A stretch of 64,000 nt of DNA from Chitinophagales bacterium. GTDB taxonomy: Bacteria; Bacteroidota; Bacteroidia; Chitinophagales; UBA8649. Of this stretch, positions 36,956 to 46,924 are shown piece after piece (the stretch's first letter is position 1; every line of letters starts with the position of its first letter). The notes under the pieces were generated by a model that was not told the DNA's origin, made no database searches, and saw only the letters and a program-made list of their open reading frames with translations. A program made the position numbers and the translations under genes. The stretch spans positions 42,337 through 106,336 of the forward strand of contig JACJYT010000009.1 in the NCBI GenBank assembly GCA_020635975.1. Direction: 5' to 3'.

Positions 36956-38847
36956 GCTAGAGACTTAGCTTGTTTTTGGTTATAATACCATAAGCCTAGT
37001 GCTATGGCTAGAGTAAAAATTTGTGCCATTATGGTTTGAATGGTAGGATAAAAGCCTAATACATCTGCACTGAATTTAAAACCAAGTAGATTGACATCGA
37101 GCAAAGCAGCTTCTTGTAATTCTTTAACTCCCCTTCCCGCCAAAATTACAGCAAGAACAATCATGGTAATAGAAGAAATTTTGAATACCTGATGAATAGG
37201 CAAGCGCTTAGAAAACTTAATGATTAAAAGTCCGATTAGGATAATCAATGCTGCAGAGAACAAGCTTCCTAATAGCACTCCTAAGTTAGCATCTGCAGAG
37301 GCATTCATGCTAAGAGAAGATAAAAACACCACCGATTCGAAGGCTTCTCTAAAAACCACAATAAAGGCTAGCACAGCAACCGACCACAAACTATTGCTAT
37401 CCACATGCTTGCTCAACTTAGATTTAACATATTTGGTCCAGCTAGCGGCATTCGACTTATCGTGTAACCAGAAACCAACAGATAACAAAATTACCACAGC
37501 TAGAAGCGCTCCAAAGCCTTCGATAAGCTCTCTCTTGTGCGAACCCATGGCAATTAACTTCGCTGCAAAGAAATAGCTAACAATGCCTAAAAATGCAGCA
37601 CTTAACCAACCCGCATGCACATATTTCTTGGCTTTTTCGCCATTAGCGAAGCTGTTTAAGGCAGCTAAAATGGCAACAATAATTAACAGCGCTTCTAAGC
37701 CCTCACGAAGCAAAATGGATACACTGGCTAGAAAAACAAACCAAAAGCCACCCTGCTGATCTTCGTTTTTTATAGTCTCGAAATGGTAGGCAATTTTGTC
37801 GTATTGCTCTTGAATAAGCACCTCATTTCCAGGTACTTTTAAGTAAGATCGAAACAACATCATCTCCTTTTCTATAGTAAGAACCATAGACGGGTTAGTT
37901 GCCCCTAAGTTAATTTCTACCGGTTCAAAACCAATAAAATAAGCATCTAATGCTCTTTGATTCGATTCTGCATACAAGCCCTGCTCATAGAAGCTCATTG
38001 CTTCTTCTAACATCTTTAAACTAAGCGCTAAGCTTTCTTCTTGACTATTGCTTGGGATATAAAAACGTAGGGCCTTCACATAGGCTTCGCTTTCTTTGGG
38101 GAAGAGCTTAGCAAGTTCTTCATTGCTAGAATTGGATAGCATATTTAGATCTACTAAATCGGCAGCTTCGGCATAAAGATCAGGAGATGAATTAGCGTCT
38201 GCAAAACCTAAGGTCATCACGTAAAAGGCAATGTCCCAAGTTTCTTTCTCCGACAACTGACTTAGAGGCACCATGGCAGTTCCTTCTATACCCAATTGTA
38301 TGGTGTTGAAAACATGAAAGGGAAAGAGATGCGTACTTTCTTGAAAGTTAACTGGAGCGGGATCTAAGCTCGGGGCTGATGGACCATCGCCTAGACCACT
38401 TTCGCCATGACAACGAGCACAATAGCTTGCGTACAATAAGCGGCCTTTACTAATGTCTGGATAAGTTGGTGGAATAACACTCAAAACACCTTCTGCTAGC
38501 AAGGCACTAGAAATGGCTCGAGCTTGTAACTGTACCAGTGCTGCATCTTCCTTATTTAGAATAGCCTCTTCTAGAGCCAATAAGTTATCGTAAACAGCCG
38601 TAAAGGATTCTTTCTTGTACGTTTTGCTAAGTTCTTCGTGTGTTTCTAAGAGCTTTTGCGAAAACTCTTGCATTTCGGCATATTCGAATTCGCTAAGCAA
38701 TTGATGATTTGCCACGGCATTAACATAATCGTTGGCAATGTATTCTGCCAAATTCACCATGGTTCTAAACTGAAATTGCTCGTTAGTTTCTGCCTTTAAC
38801 AGCGAAAAGGAAAGTAAAAATATAAGATGTAACCAGAACTTCTTCAA
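36952..38847 (-). CDS. cytochrome c / FTR1 iron permease fusion
   Basis: The signal peptide (1-19) is followed by a periplasmic region with one haem-binding site, YCARCHGES (Cys143, Cys146, His147). A late methionine in GIEGTAMVPL is the probable second haem ligand. Seven membrane helices then carry the FTR1 iron motifs REGLE (about 381) and REAFE (about 500, a variant of REGxE). In Ftr1 systems ferrous iron is oxidised while being transported; the fused cytochrome could take that electron. Length is 631 residues. Its promoter overlaps a perfect palindrome. Confidence 0.92.
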   Translation of the reverse strand: MKKFWLHLIFLLSFSLLKAETNEQFQFRTMVNLAEYIANDYVNAVANHQLLSEFEYAEMQEFSQKLLETHEELSKTYKKESFTAVYDNLLALEEAILNKEDAALVQLQARAISSALLAEGVLSVIPPTYPDISKGRLLYASYCARCHGESGLGDGPSAPSLDPAPVNFQESTHLFPFHVFNTIQLGIEGTAMVPLSQLSEKETWDIAFYVMTLGFADANSSPDLYAEAADLVDLNMLSNSSNEELAKLFPKESEAYVKALRFYIPSNSQEESLALSLKMLEEAMSFYEQGLYAESNQRALDAYFIGFEPVEINLGATNPSMVLTIEKEMMLFRSYLKVPGNEVLIQEQYDKIAYHFETIKNEDQQGGFWFVFLASVSILLREGLEALLIIVAILAALNSFANGEKAKKYVHAGWLSAAFLGIVSYFFAAKLIAMGSHKRELIEGFGALLAVVILLSVGFWLHDKSNAASWTKYVKSKLSKHVDSNSLWSVAVLAFIVVFREAFESVVFLSSLSMNASADANLGVLLGSLFSAALIILIGLLIIKFSKRLPIHQVFKISSITMIVLAVILAGRGVKELQEAALLDVNLLGFKFSADVLGFYPTIQTIMAQIFTLAIALGLWYYNQKQAKSLA

Positions 38848-38865
38848 GTATTATCGTTTAGACTG

Positions 38866-38894
38866 CAAAATTAAGATTAATTTGGAATTAATCT
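38866..38894 (-). promoter_or_regulatory. promoter with palindromic operator upstream of the iron permease
   Basis: The minus strand reads TAATTTTG (38866-38873), a TAnnTTTG -7 box 18 bases before the FTR1 ATG. Directly upstream is the perfect 9-bp palindrome AGATTAATT-3-AATTAATCT (38874-38894), located where a repressor would block the polymerase. An iron-responsive regulator such as Fur is the natural guess, but the sequence does not closely match the E. coli Fur box. Confidence 0.5.
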
Positions 38895-38916
38895 AAATAA
38901 AGCTCTTTTTTATTCA

Positions 38917-39918
38917 TCAATTTCTTAAAAGTTTAGCGGCAAATTCGGGAGTAAAGTCCCTTTGCGGATTCGCCATCATTTCGTAGCCCACCATAAATTT
39001 TTTCACGGAAGCAGAGCGTAAAAGCGGTGGATAGAAATGCATATGAAAACGCCATTCCGGGTGTTCCACTCCGTCGGTTGGTGCTTGGTGAATGCCAGAA
39101 GAATAAGGGAAAGAACAAGCAAAGAGCTTGTCGTATTTTACATTAAGTATCTTCAAGGCTGCTGCAAAATCCAATTCTTGTTCTAGACTAAAATCTTTAA
39201 AACTTCGCAAATCCTCCTTAGCAACAAGAAGACACTCGAAAGGCCAAACTGCCCAATATGGAACAAGAATAACAAAGTTAGCATTCTGCCAAACGATTCG
39301 TTCTCCTTTTTGAAGTTCTAGTTCAATATAAGCTCCTAAAAGATTAGTATTCTTTTCTTTATAATAAGTTTCTTGCTGTATTTGTTCTTTCACCACTTCC
39401 TGGGGAATAGATTCTTGCGCCCAAATTTGTCCATGAGGATGCGCATTGCTACACCCCATAATTTCGCCCTTGTTTTCAAAAATCTGTACATGATTTATAA
39501 AGTCTAATGCGCCTAAATTTTCGTACTCCTTTCGCCAAGCTTGTACTACTTTATGAATGGCCTCCAATGACATATCCGAGAGGGTCTCACTATGATTTGG
39601 AGAATAGCAGACCACCATGCAGATCCCTCGCTCACTTTTGGCAAGCAACAAGTCCGCTTCATTTAGCTCTTCCCTTTCTATCTCTCTTTGCAAGGCAGCA
39701 AAGTCATTTTCAAAAATATAGACTTCTTGATAAACTGGGTTTGAAGAGCCATTGGCTCTTTCGTTTCCTGGACAGAGATAACAATCTTTCTCGTAATCCT
39801 TAGCACTAGATTTTGCAAGTTCTTCCACTTGTCCTTGCCAAGGACGTTTTGATCTTTGGGGCGAAACCTGCACCCACTCGCCTGTGAGAATATTTTTTCG
39901 TCGGTGAGAAAAGTCCAT
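38917..39918 (-). CDS. galT: galactose-1-phosphate uridylyltransferase
   Basis: Leloir-pathway enzyme exchanging UDP-glucose and galactose-1-phosphate. The N-terminus HRRKNILTGEWVQVSPQRSK and the zinc-site cysteines in CYLCPGN are family marks. The catalytic histidine motif GCSNAHPHGQIW contains the HPH nucleophile, and FHMHFYPPLLRS supplies further ligands. Length is 333 residues. Its ATG shares a base with the galK stop. Confidence 0.96.
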   Translation of the reverse strand: MDFSHRRKNILTGEWVQVSPQRSKRPWQGQVEELAKSSAKDYEKDCYLCPGNERANGSSNPVYQEVYIFENDFAALQREIEREELNEADLLLAKSERGICMVVCYSPNHSETLSDMSLEAIHKVVQAWRKEYENLGALDFINHVQIFENKGEIMGCSNAHPHGQIWAQESIPQEVVKEQIQQETYYKEKNTNLLGAYIELELQKGERIVWQNANFVILVPYWAVWPFECLLVAKEDLRSFKDFSLEQELDFAAALKILNVKYDKLFACSFPYSSGIHQAPTDGVEHPEWRFHMHFYPPLLRSASVKKFMVGYEMMANPQRDFTPEFAAKLLRN

Positions 39919-41057
39919 TACAAAGTATTTACTCCGTCGACAATAGCTAAATCGTAAAACTCCGGAATTTTATGAAAGACCTTTGCATAGGCTTTTTCTA
40001 CTTCGGACTTTAAAGCCTCTAGCTTTGTTTTTTCGACTAAAAACAAGAGGCAACCGCCAAAACCACCACCCATTTGTCGCGCACCCAAAGCACCAGCAGC
40101 TTCTAAATGCTCTGCCAAGAAATCGCTTTCTTTGCACGAAACTTGGTACTGATCGCGCAAGCTAGCATGCGAAGCGCTTAAAAGTTTCCCTATAGTTTCA
40201 TAGCGAGCTTCTTGCATGGCAAGGACCATTTCTTCTACACGGCTATTTTCTTCTATCACATGGGCAACGCGATCTCGAAGTACATCATCTTGTATTAGCA
40301 ACAAATCCGACTCGCGAACTTCACTAGCATAGCTATAGAATACATTTTGTACTTTTAAAATAGAGAGTGCTAATTCTACTTCTTCCACTCTATCGTTATA
40401 GGCGCTTCCTGCAAGACTATGCTTAACCATGGTATTGCACAAGACTAATTGATAAGCTCCCAAATTAACGGGGTGTTGCTTTAGCTTTAGACTGCTACAA
40501 TCCAATTCTAAAAAACTATCTTTTTGTCCAAACATCACCGCATATTGATCCATAATGCCGCAATGTAAACCTAGGTAGTCGTGCTCGACTTGCTGGGCAA
40601 GTTTGGCAATTTTTTCGCGACTTATGCCTAATTCGTACAATTCGCTGATAGTGTAAATGAGTCCGCAACACAAAGCCGCCGAGCTACTTACTCCTGCCCC
40701 AACCGGCACTTGGCCATATTTCAAAATCTGAAAACCACCTATCTTATACTTTTGCATTAGGAGCTTGATGGCACCGTAGTAATACTTTTGCCAAGCGCTT
40801 AATTTATCTAAATCTAAGGCACCTTCCAGTTCAATCGCAACACTTTTTTTCGTGTTGTAATCTACAATATTGGCAAATTCAGAACTGGTTTTTCTGGCTG
40901 CAAAGGAGATGTAATGATTAATAGCAGCAGGTAATACCAAGCCACCATTATAATCGGTATGTTCTCCTATCAAATTAATTCTGGTGGGTGCTTGCACCCA
41001 AACTTCGGCTTGGGCATTAAAAGTCTTTTGGAACAAATTAGATAGGAGCGTTTTCAT
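39918..41057 (-). CDS. galK: galactokinase
   Basis: GHMP-family kinase phosphorylating galactose at C1. The galactose-binding signature is APTRINLIGEHTDYNGGLVL (about 19-38). The ATP loop is GQVPVGAGVSSSAALCCGL (about 115-133), and motif 3 is ARQMGGGFGGCLLFLVE near the end. Length 379 is normal. The start overlaps the prfB stop (TGATG), and galT follows with another one-base overlap, so all three are translated from one message. Confidence 0.96.
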   Translation of the reverse strand: MKTLLSNLFQKTFNAQAEVWVQAPTRINLIGEHTDYNGGLVLPAAINHYISFAARKTSSEFANIVDYNTKKSVAIELEGALDLDKLSAWQKYYYGAIKLLMQKYKIGGFQILKYGQVPVGAGVSSSAALCCGLIYTISELYELGISREKIAKLAQQVEHDYLGLHCGIMDQYAVMFGQKDSFLELDCSSLKLKQHPVNLGAYQLVLCNTMVKHSLAGSAYNDRVEEVELALSILKVQNVFYSYASEVRESDLLLIQDDVLRDRVAHVIEENSRVEEMVLAMQEARYETIGKLLSASHASLRDQYQVSCKESDFLAEHLEAAGALGARQMGGGFGGCLLFLVEKTKLEALKSEVEKAYAKVFHKIPEFYDLAIVDGVNTL

Positions 41058-42137
41058 CAGCTATGGTTATGGAGTAAAAAAACTTTCAAAAATTCGTCGA
41101 TATTTCCATTTAGCACGGCATCGGTATTTCTCGTTTCGTAATTGGTTCGGTGGTCTTTTACTCGTCTATCGTCGAGCACATAAGAACGAATTTGCGAACC
41201 CCATTCATTTTTCATTTTGCCTGCCTCTATTTTCTCTCTTTCTTCCTGTTGCTTTTTCAGTTCTAATTCGTAGAGCTGCGATTTTAGCATTTTCAGGGCG
41301 GTTTCTCGGTTACCGTGCTGCGATCTTCCTTCCTGACATTCTACTACAATTCCCGTTGGTAAATGTCGCACTCTTACGGCGGTTTCTACCTTGTTTATAT
41401 GCTGTCCACCTGCGCCACTTGCTCTAAAAGTATCCCATTCTAGCTCACTAGGAGAAATTTCAATTTCTATACTATCATCTATCATCGGATGTACGAAAAC
41501 CGAGCTAAAGGAAGTCATTCTTTTGCCTTGCGAATTAAAGGGACTAACTCGCACTAGGCGGTGCACGCCATTTTCTCCTTTTAGTTGGCCATAGGCATAA
41601 TCGCCTGCAATTTCAAGAGAAACCGATTTAATACCCGCCACATCGCCATCTTGACGATTAAGTTCTTTTACTTTAAAACCATTGCGCTCTGCCCACATGA
41701 GGTACATACGCATCAGCATTTCGCTCCAATCGCAGCTTTCGGTACCGCCGGCACCGGCATTAATTTCGAGGATGGCGTGTAGCACATCCTCTTCTTTGTT
41801 GAGGGTAGATTTGAATTCTAATTCTTCCACAGCTTTAAGGGCTTCTGCATAGCTAGCATCTAATTCCTCTTCGCTAAGTTCTCCCATGCTGTAAAATTCT
41901 TTCATCACATCCAGGTCGTCTACTGCAGCTTCCGTTTTCTTATAGAAGTTTAACCAATACTTATCGCCACGCACACTACGCAGCAGCTCTTCGGCTTTAG
42001 CGGGGTCATCCCAAAAGCCAGGCTGCGCAGCAACCTTGTCCATCTCTTCTATGCGAATTACTCGGTTAGCAATGTCAAAGATACCTCCCCAGAGAGCTAG
42101 TTCTTTCTCTTATTTCTTTGTGTTGATCGTTGGTCAT
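41057..42137 (-). CDS. prfB: peptide chain release factor 2 (programmed +1 frameshift)
   Basis: Terminates translation at UGA/UAA. The first 20 codons run from the ATG at 42137 (MTNDQHKEIRERTSSLGRYL) to an in-frame TGA at 42077-42075. A +1 shift there continues into DIANRVIRIEEMDKVAAQPG and the rest of the protein. The stop-recognition tripeptide SPF is in RVSPFNSQGK, and the catalytic GGQ is in SGAGGQHINKVETAVR. It heads a prfB-galK-galT run. Expression is presumably autoregulated by RF2 level through the frameshift. Confidence 0.96.
42074..42090 (-). promoter_or_regulatory. prfB +1 programmed frameshift site
   Basis: On the minus strand, GGGGAGG-TAT-CTT-TGA-C. This reproduces the known RF2 element: a Shine-Dalgarno-like purine run three bases before the CTT slippery codon, then the UGA stop followed by C. 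Confidence 0.95.
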
Positions 42138-42684
42138 GGAATATTATATATAAGCGCAAAGTTAGTGATTTTTAAAGAAGAAAAGGAAGCTAGGGGGGAT
42201 TTTTAAGGGCTGTGGGAGATGCATTGGCTCGTAGAAATTTTGAGTGCGGTTTTTTTAGATTATATTTTGAAAAAGTATATGTAATTTGAGGGGGATTTAG
42301 TAAATTGCGTGAGCAGAAATTGAAATTCGTAATTATTTAAAAATCAATAATAATTATTTGGGGAAGGGTAAAATATTTAATTCAATACCCAACTATATTG
42401 AACAAAAATATCACTAATGGAAGTTAAGACAATAGCAATTAACCACCTTAATGAACCAAAATTATAGCGGCATTATTTATTTGCTTAATATTGAAAAAAC
42501 TTGGTTTTAATTTGAGCAATAATTCTTTAGTATAGAAACGCTACATGAAAAAGAACAAAGGTGTATAATACTTAATAGTTTAGAATCTGAATAAATAGTT
42601 CATAACAAAACTGATTTTTCAATTAATTAAAAGTAATAATTTCCTTACTTTGTATCTTATAAATTAGATACTTCAATAGTATAG
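42138..42684. other. 547-bp AT-rich intergenic stretch
   Basis: No ORF, tRNA or repeat could be supported. A TTACTTTG at 42645-42652, 33 bases before the DUF4007 start, is a possible promoter -7 box with one mismatch. The stretch separates the core genes from accessory block 2 and could include an insertion boundary. Confidence 0.45.
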
Positions 42685-43023
42685 ATGATAACAAAAAATA
42701 CTGAAATAATTAAATTTACCTTTTCCGGACATGGCTCCTTTCAGTGCCGACAACTTTGGCTGAAAAAGGGGTGCGATTATGCTCAAAAAGGCAAGAATTT
42801 TAATGACGAAGATGCCGTTGTACAACTTGGCGTTGGGAAAAATATGGTTTCTTCTATTCGTTTTTGGCTGAAAGCTTTCAATGTTATTGACAATAAAGAC
42901 GTTCCAACTGATTTTGGCAAACGATTATTTGATGGTGAAAATGGATGTCATCATTTTAGCACTATGAGCCTATTTAACCTAATACGTATTTTTATCCAGC
43001 TTAAATTTTACAATGCCAAGTAA
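42685..43023 (+). pseudogene. DUF4007 N-terminal fragment
   Basis: Residues 10-95 match the start of DUF4007: FTFSGHGSFQCRQLWLKKGC, then DEDAVVQLGVGKNMVSSIRFWLKAF and PTDFGKRLFDGENG. Full members are near 300 residues. Here the similarity stops after DGENG, and an unrelated 25-residue tail follows to the stop. I read it as the left half of a broken gene. DUF4007 proteins occur beside DNA phosphorothioation-type genes. The next gene starts inside its last 11 bases. Confidence 0.75.
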
Positions 43024-43543
43024 TATTATTTTCATTGGAGGTATACACGGAGTTGGCAAAAGTACAATTTGCCAAAATATTTGTAGAGTACTGAATATAG
43101 AATACTTGTCAGCTAGTGAACTTTTGAAATGGAAAGACATAAATGATGATATTAATAATAAGAAAGTCAAGGACATCCATTTCACTCAAAACCGATTAAT
43201 CGCGGGATTGACCAAAGCCACCCAAAATGGACATTATTATTTACTGGACGGACATTTTTGTTTGTTAAATGAGAAAGATGAGGTCGAAAAGGTTTCAATA
43301 GATGTTTTTAAGCAGATAAATCCTATAGCATTTGGCCTCATTTTAGGAAATATTACAGAGATTAAAACAAGACTTGACTTGAGAGATAATAAGAACTATG
43401 ATTTTGGACTTTTAGAACGATTACAAAACAACGAATTGGATTATGCAAAGGAGGTATCGTTAGCATTAAAGGTTCCTTTATATATTGAAGAATGTAATGA
43501 TGCTATGACTTTATCTAATCATCTAAGTAAAATTTGCAATTAA
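43013..43543 (+). CDS. P-loop ATP-binding protein (kinase-like)
   Basis: 176 residues with the Walker A loop IFIGGIHGVGKSTICQN at positions 5-21. The rest has the layout of small nucleotide/adenylate-kinase-like AAA proteins: a lid-like basic stretch KTRLDLRDNK and a final helix. A Walker B candidate is YYLLDGHFCLL. The substrate is unknown. It is the first intact gene of a same-strand run extending to 54083 with gaps of 1-7 bases or overlaps. Confidence 0.8.
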   Translation: MPSNIIFIGGIHGVGKSTICQNICRVLNIEYLSASELLKWKDINDDINNKKVKDIHFTQNRLIAGLTKATQNGHYYLLDGHFCLLNEKDEVEKVSIDVFKQINPIAFGLILGNITEIKTRLDLRDNKNYDFGLLERLQNNELDYAKEVSLALKVPLYIEECNDAMTLSNHLSKICN

Positions 43544-43544
43544 A

Positions 43545-44609
43545 ATGGATAATTCATTCTTCATATTCACCGAAAAAAACAAGCCCGTTCAAATTGAGCG
43601 TTTTCATATTTGCACTTGGGAATTTAACAATGACAGTTCTTTAGTTGAGTTCGGCTTTGAAGTGGCAAAAGAATATATCACATCAAATCAACTTTCTATA
43701 TCCGTCTTTATTCCTTGGTTCACAAAATCTTGTGAAGTAATGGATTTATACGACAAGTTAAGCATTGCTGAAAATAGCAGATTTATTTTTAATGATTCAA
43801 TCAGCACTACAAATTCTTTAGACGGTGGGAGAAATAAACTTGGGGTAATACATAAGTTTTCAGATAGAAACGAACTATGCGTTATTCCTGTCACAATTGA
43901 TAAAACTTCTGACAAGTTAGTAACTGCCACTATTAATTTACAACCTTATATAGATTACGATTCAGCAGAAAAGCCAAATGTATATTTCAGGTTCTGGATT
44001 AAACCAAAGATTCCTTATATCTCAATGCGAAAAAAAGGAATAAGCAAATCCACTATCATTTACGATATAAAAGTGAATGAACGCAGGAACATTCCCGATG
44101 ACAAAGTTGTATTTTTTAGCGATAAGGAATTTTGTAAGATAAAGAGTTGCTTTTCATTCAATATTCTACCTAACAAATACGATATTGTTTTCTTTGATAA
44201 TTCTTCATTAAAAAATGTCAGAACATTAGAGTTTGATTCATTCAATAAATACCTTGGTGACAAGCGAGTAAAAAAAGATGAGCTAATTGTAGTGTTTAAT
44301 AAAAAACAAAATTCTGAATCATTTTCTTTCTTCTCCATTTATTCAAAAGAACGTATTGGTCCAGGGCAATTCGCTTTAGCGATTTTAATCAACATAGTTT
44401 GTGGTGTTTTATTATTTATTCCGGCATATCGTAAAACATTCGTTCCTGAAATCTCCTTACTTAATGTTTGGAAAGTATTACCTAATGAGATTTACATAGC
44501 ACTTGGTATTGCACTGGCAACACTCATTTATTTTACACTACCCTTAATTACCTCGCAGTTAAATAAAGGTTGGTTGTGGTTATTAAGTAAAATCGGATAT
44601 AAAAAATGA
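43545..44609 (+). CDS. hypothetical protein with C-terminal membrane anchor (354 aa)
   Basis: Residues 1-270 are beta-rich and soluble, followed by two hydrophobic helices (about 278-296 and 320-339, the second IYIALGIALATLIYFTLPLI). No known family is recognised. The gene lies one base after the P-loop gene and overlaps the HNH gene by four bases. Two-helix anchored partners are often effectors or sensors in defence operons; here that is inference from position only. Confidence 0.65.
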   Translation: MDNSFFIFTEKNKPVQIERFHICTWEFNNDSSLVEFGFEVAKEYITSNQLSISVFIPWFTKSCEVMDLYDKLSIAENSRFIFNDSISTTNSLDGGRNKLGVIHKFSDRNELCVIPVTIDKTSDKLVTATINLQPYIDYDSAEKPNVYFRFWIKPKIPYISMRKKGISKSTIIYDIKVNERRNIPDDKVVFFSDKEFCKIKSCFSFNILPNKYDIVFFDNSSLKNVRTLEFDSFNKYLGDKRVKKDELIVVFNKKQNSESFSFFSIYSKERIGPGQFALAILINIVCGVLLFIPAYRKTFVPEISLLNVWKVLPNEIYIALGIALATLIYFTLPLITSQLNKGWLWLLSKIGYKK

Positions 44610-45418
44610 GATGTATTTTTTGCAAGAATGACAGCACCAACTCTAAATCTGTAGAGCATATTATACCTGAAAGTTTGGGAAATATATCACACATATTGGA
44701 GAAAGGAATTGTATGCGATGGTTGCAACAATTATTTCGCACGTAAAGTTGAGAAAAAGGTTTTAGAAAAACCATACTTTAAAAATGTTCGCCACAGAAAT
44801 TTCATTACAACAAAAAAAGGAAGATTAGTTCCTGACAAAACCCTTTTTCCGCATAAAGACGGTGGCTGGGCGGATGTTTGGCTTGACAAAAGCGGAATTA
44901 TATTTGACTCAAAAGACAATCACATAATCAATCTAATAAAGGAAGGTAAAATCAACAAACTGATATTACCTATTATTAGTCATCCCGATGAAAATGATTA
45001 TGATGTTTCTCGATTCATTGCGAAGGCTGCACTTGAATTTCTCACTTTCAGAATTAAAGAAGATATTGATTGGATTGACGAAATAATATCAAAACCTGAA
45101 CTAGACCCAATTAGAGACTGGGCACGATTTGGCAAAGGCAATTTTTGGAAGTATCATCAAAGGCGGATTTACAGTGAAGAAACAAGATTCACTGACCCAA
45201 TTCATCATCCAGAACCTTATGAAATTCTTCACGAAATGGATATTCTATACACAGAAGACAAAGTAATGTATTTCATACTTGTCATAATGGGGATTGAGTT
45301 TGCAATTAATTTGGCTCATTCAGAAACCGATTATTACTTGGAGTGGCTTAATAATAACAATAACGCATCTCCTGTTAGAAGATACTCTGAAAGGATGATT
45401 ATGAAAAACAGAATTTGA
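44606..45418 (+). CDS. HNH endonuclease-like protein
   Basis: N-terminal zinc/HNH module: C3-x2-C6, then SVEHIIPESLGN (His18) and C37-x2-C40-N41. This matches the HNH_5-like pattern of nucleases in mobile and defence loci. The remaining 200 residues are helical and unassigned. One histidine-asparagine pair of the active site can be placed, but the full triad cannot be proven by eye. The start overlaps the preceding gene. Confidence 0.78.
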   Translation: MRCIFCKNDSTNSKSVEHIIPESLGNISHILEKGIVCDGCNNYFARKVEKKVLEKPYFKNVRHRNFITTKKGRLVPDKTLFPHKDGGWADVWLDKSGIIFDSKDNHIINLIKEGKINKLILPIISHPDENDYDVSRFIAKAALEFLTFRIKEDIDWIDEIISKPELDPIRDWARFGKGNFWKYHQRRIYSEETRFTDPIHHPEPYEILHEMDILYTEDKVMYFILVIMGIEFAINLAHSETDYYLEWLNNNNNASPVRRYSERMIMKNRI

Positions 45419-45421
45419 CCT

Positions 45422-46924
45422 ATGAAAGCACTTTTAGACACAAATATTATTATTCACAGGGAGGCATCAAGAGTTATAAATCAAGATGTAGGTATTTTAT
45501 TTCGTTGGCTTGAAAGAGCTAAATATACAAAATGTGTCCATTCCTTAACTTTATCTGAAATTGAAAAGTATAAAAATCAACAAACGGTTGATACATTCCA
45601 AATCAAATTGGATAGTTATGAGCGAATAGATATTCCTTCTCCATTGCAGTCTGAATTGAAATCTGTATCAGAAAAAATTGATGTAAACGAAAATGATATA
45701 ATTGACACTCACCTATTAAATGAAGTATTTGTTGGCAGAGTAGATATATTGATAACGGAGGATAAAAAAATACGCAAGAAGGCTAATGAATTGGGAATAT
45801 CAGACAAGGTATTTACAATTGATTCTTTTCTTGAGAAAACCTTTGCCGAGCATCCAGATTTAGTGAATTACAAAGTTCTTAATGTTCAAAAATTAAAATT
45901 TGGTAGGATAAATCTTGAAGATGATTTTTTTACAAGTCTCAAGGAAGATTATGTCGGTTTTGACAAATGGTTTATTAAAAAGTATGATGAGGAAGCTTAT
46001 ATTACAGTAAACTCTAATAATGGATTGCTGTTGTCATTTTTATATCTAAAGGTCGAGGATCAGGATGAAAAGTATTTAGATATAAGTCCTTCTTTTAATC
46101 CAAAAAGAAGATTGAAAGTTGGAACATTTAAGGTCATCAATAATGGTTTTCGCTTAGGAGAGCGATTTATGAAAATCATTTTTGATAACGCACTAAAAAA
46201 CAAGGTTGAAGAAATATATGTAACAATATATGACAAGAGGGATGAACAGCGAAGATTAATTGACTTATTAGAACAATGGGGGTTTGTTTTGTGGGGTAAT
46301 AAAAATGAGGAACTAGTTTATGTTAGAGATTTCAGCAAGAAATTTGACAAGAATAATTTGAAACAAACCTATCCGTTTATTTCTATAAACGAGGAATGTT
46401 TTATTGTGCCAATTTATCCCGATTATCATACAGAGTTATTGCCTGATTCTATTTTGAATAATGAATCTCCACAGGAATTTATTGAAGATTTTCCACACAG
46501 GAATGGAATAAACAAGGTGTATGTTTCTTGGGCTTTTGAACCTCACCCAAAAATGGGAGATGTTCTAGTCTTTTATAGAACTGGCGGGTATTACAAAAGC
46601 GTTGTTTCTACTATCGGAGTTGTGCAAGAAGTGAAATACGACTTTAAGAATGAAGATGATTTCATTCTGTATTGCAGAAAAAGTAGCGTTTTTCCAGAAG
46701 ACCAACTTCGTGAGATGTGGCGTTACAAAAAATCTAAGCCTTTTGTAGTTAGATTCTTGTATGTTTATTCTTTTCCACACAGAATAAATATGAAAGAGCT
46801 TATAGACTTAAAAGTCCTGGCAGGAGTAAATGACCCCCCAAGAGGTTTTAAAAAAATAACAAAAGAACAATTTAATAACATTTTAAAAGCAACAAAAAGT
46901 GATGAAAGTTTTATTATCGATTAA
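45422..46924 (+). CDS. PIN-GNAT-PUA-like three-domain fusion
   Basis: 500 residues in three parts. Residues 1-150 are a PIN ribonuclease domain with D6 (LLDTN), E46, D92/D95 (ENDIIDTHLL) and D114 (ITED). Residues about 160-330 look like a GNAT acetyltransferase (DISPSFNPKRRLKVGTFKVI, then RLGERFMKIIFDNA). Residues about 335-490 look like an EVE/PUA-like nucleic-acid reader (KVYVSWAFEPHPKMGDVLVF). A VapC-like cleaver joined to an acetyltransferase suggests a toxin acting on RNA or translation. The partner is probably the overlapping ASCH gene. Confidence 0.78.
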   Translation: MKALLDTNIIIHREASRVINQDVGILFRWLERAKYTKCVHSLTLSEIEKYKNQQTVDTFQIKLDSYERIDIPSPLQSELKSVSEKIDVNENDIIDTHLLNEVFVGRVDILITEDKKIRKKANELGISDKVFTIDSFLEKTFAEHPDLVNYKVLNVQKLKFGRINLEDDFFTSLKEDYVGFDKWFIKKYDEEAYITVNSNNGLLLSFLYLKVEDQDEKYLDISPSFNPKRRLKVGTFKVINNGFRLGERFMKIIFDNALKNKVEEIYVTIYDKRDEQRRLIDLLEQWGFVLWGNKNEELVYVRDFSKKFDKNNLKQTYPFISINEECFIVPIYPDYHTELLPDSILNNESPQEFIEDFPHRNGINKVYVSWAFEPHPKMGDVLVFYRTGGYYKSVVSTIGVVQEVKYDFKNEDDFILYCRKSSVFPEDQLREMWRYKKSKPFVVRFLYVYSFPHRINMKELIDLKVLAGVNDPPRGFKKITKEQFNNILKATKSDESFIID

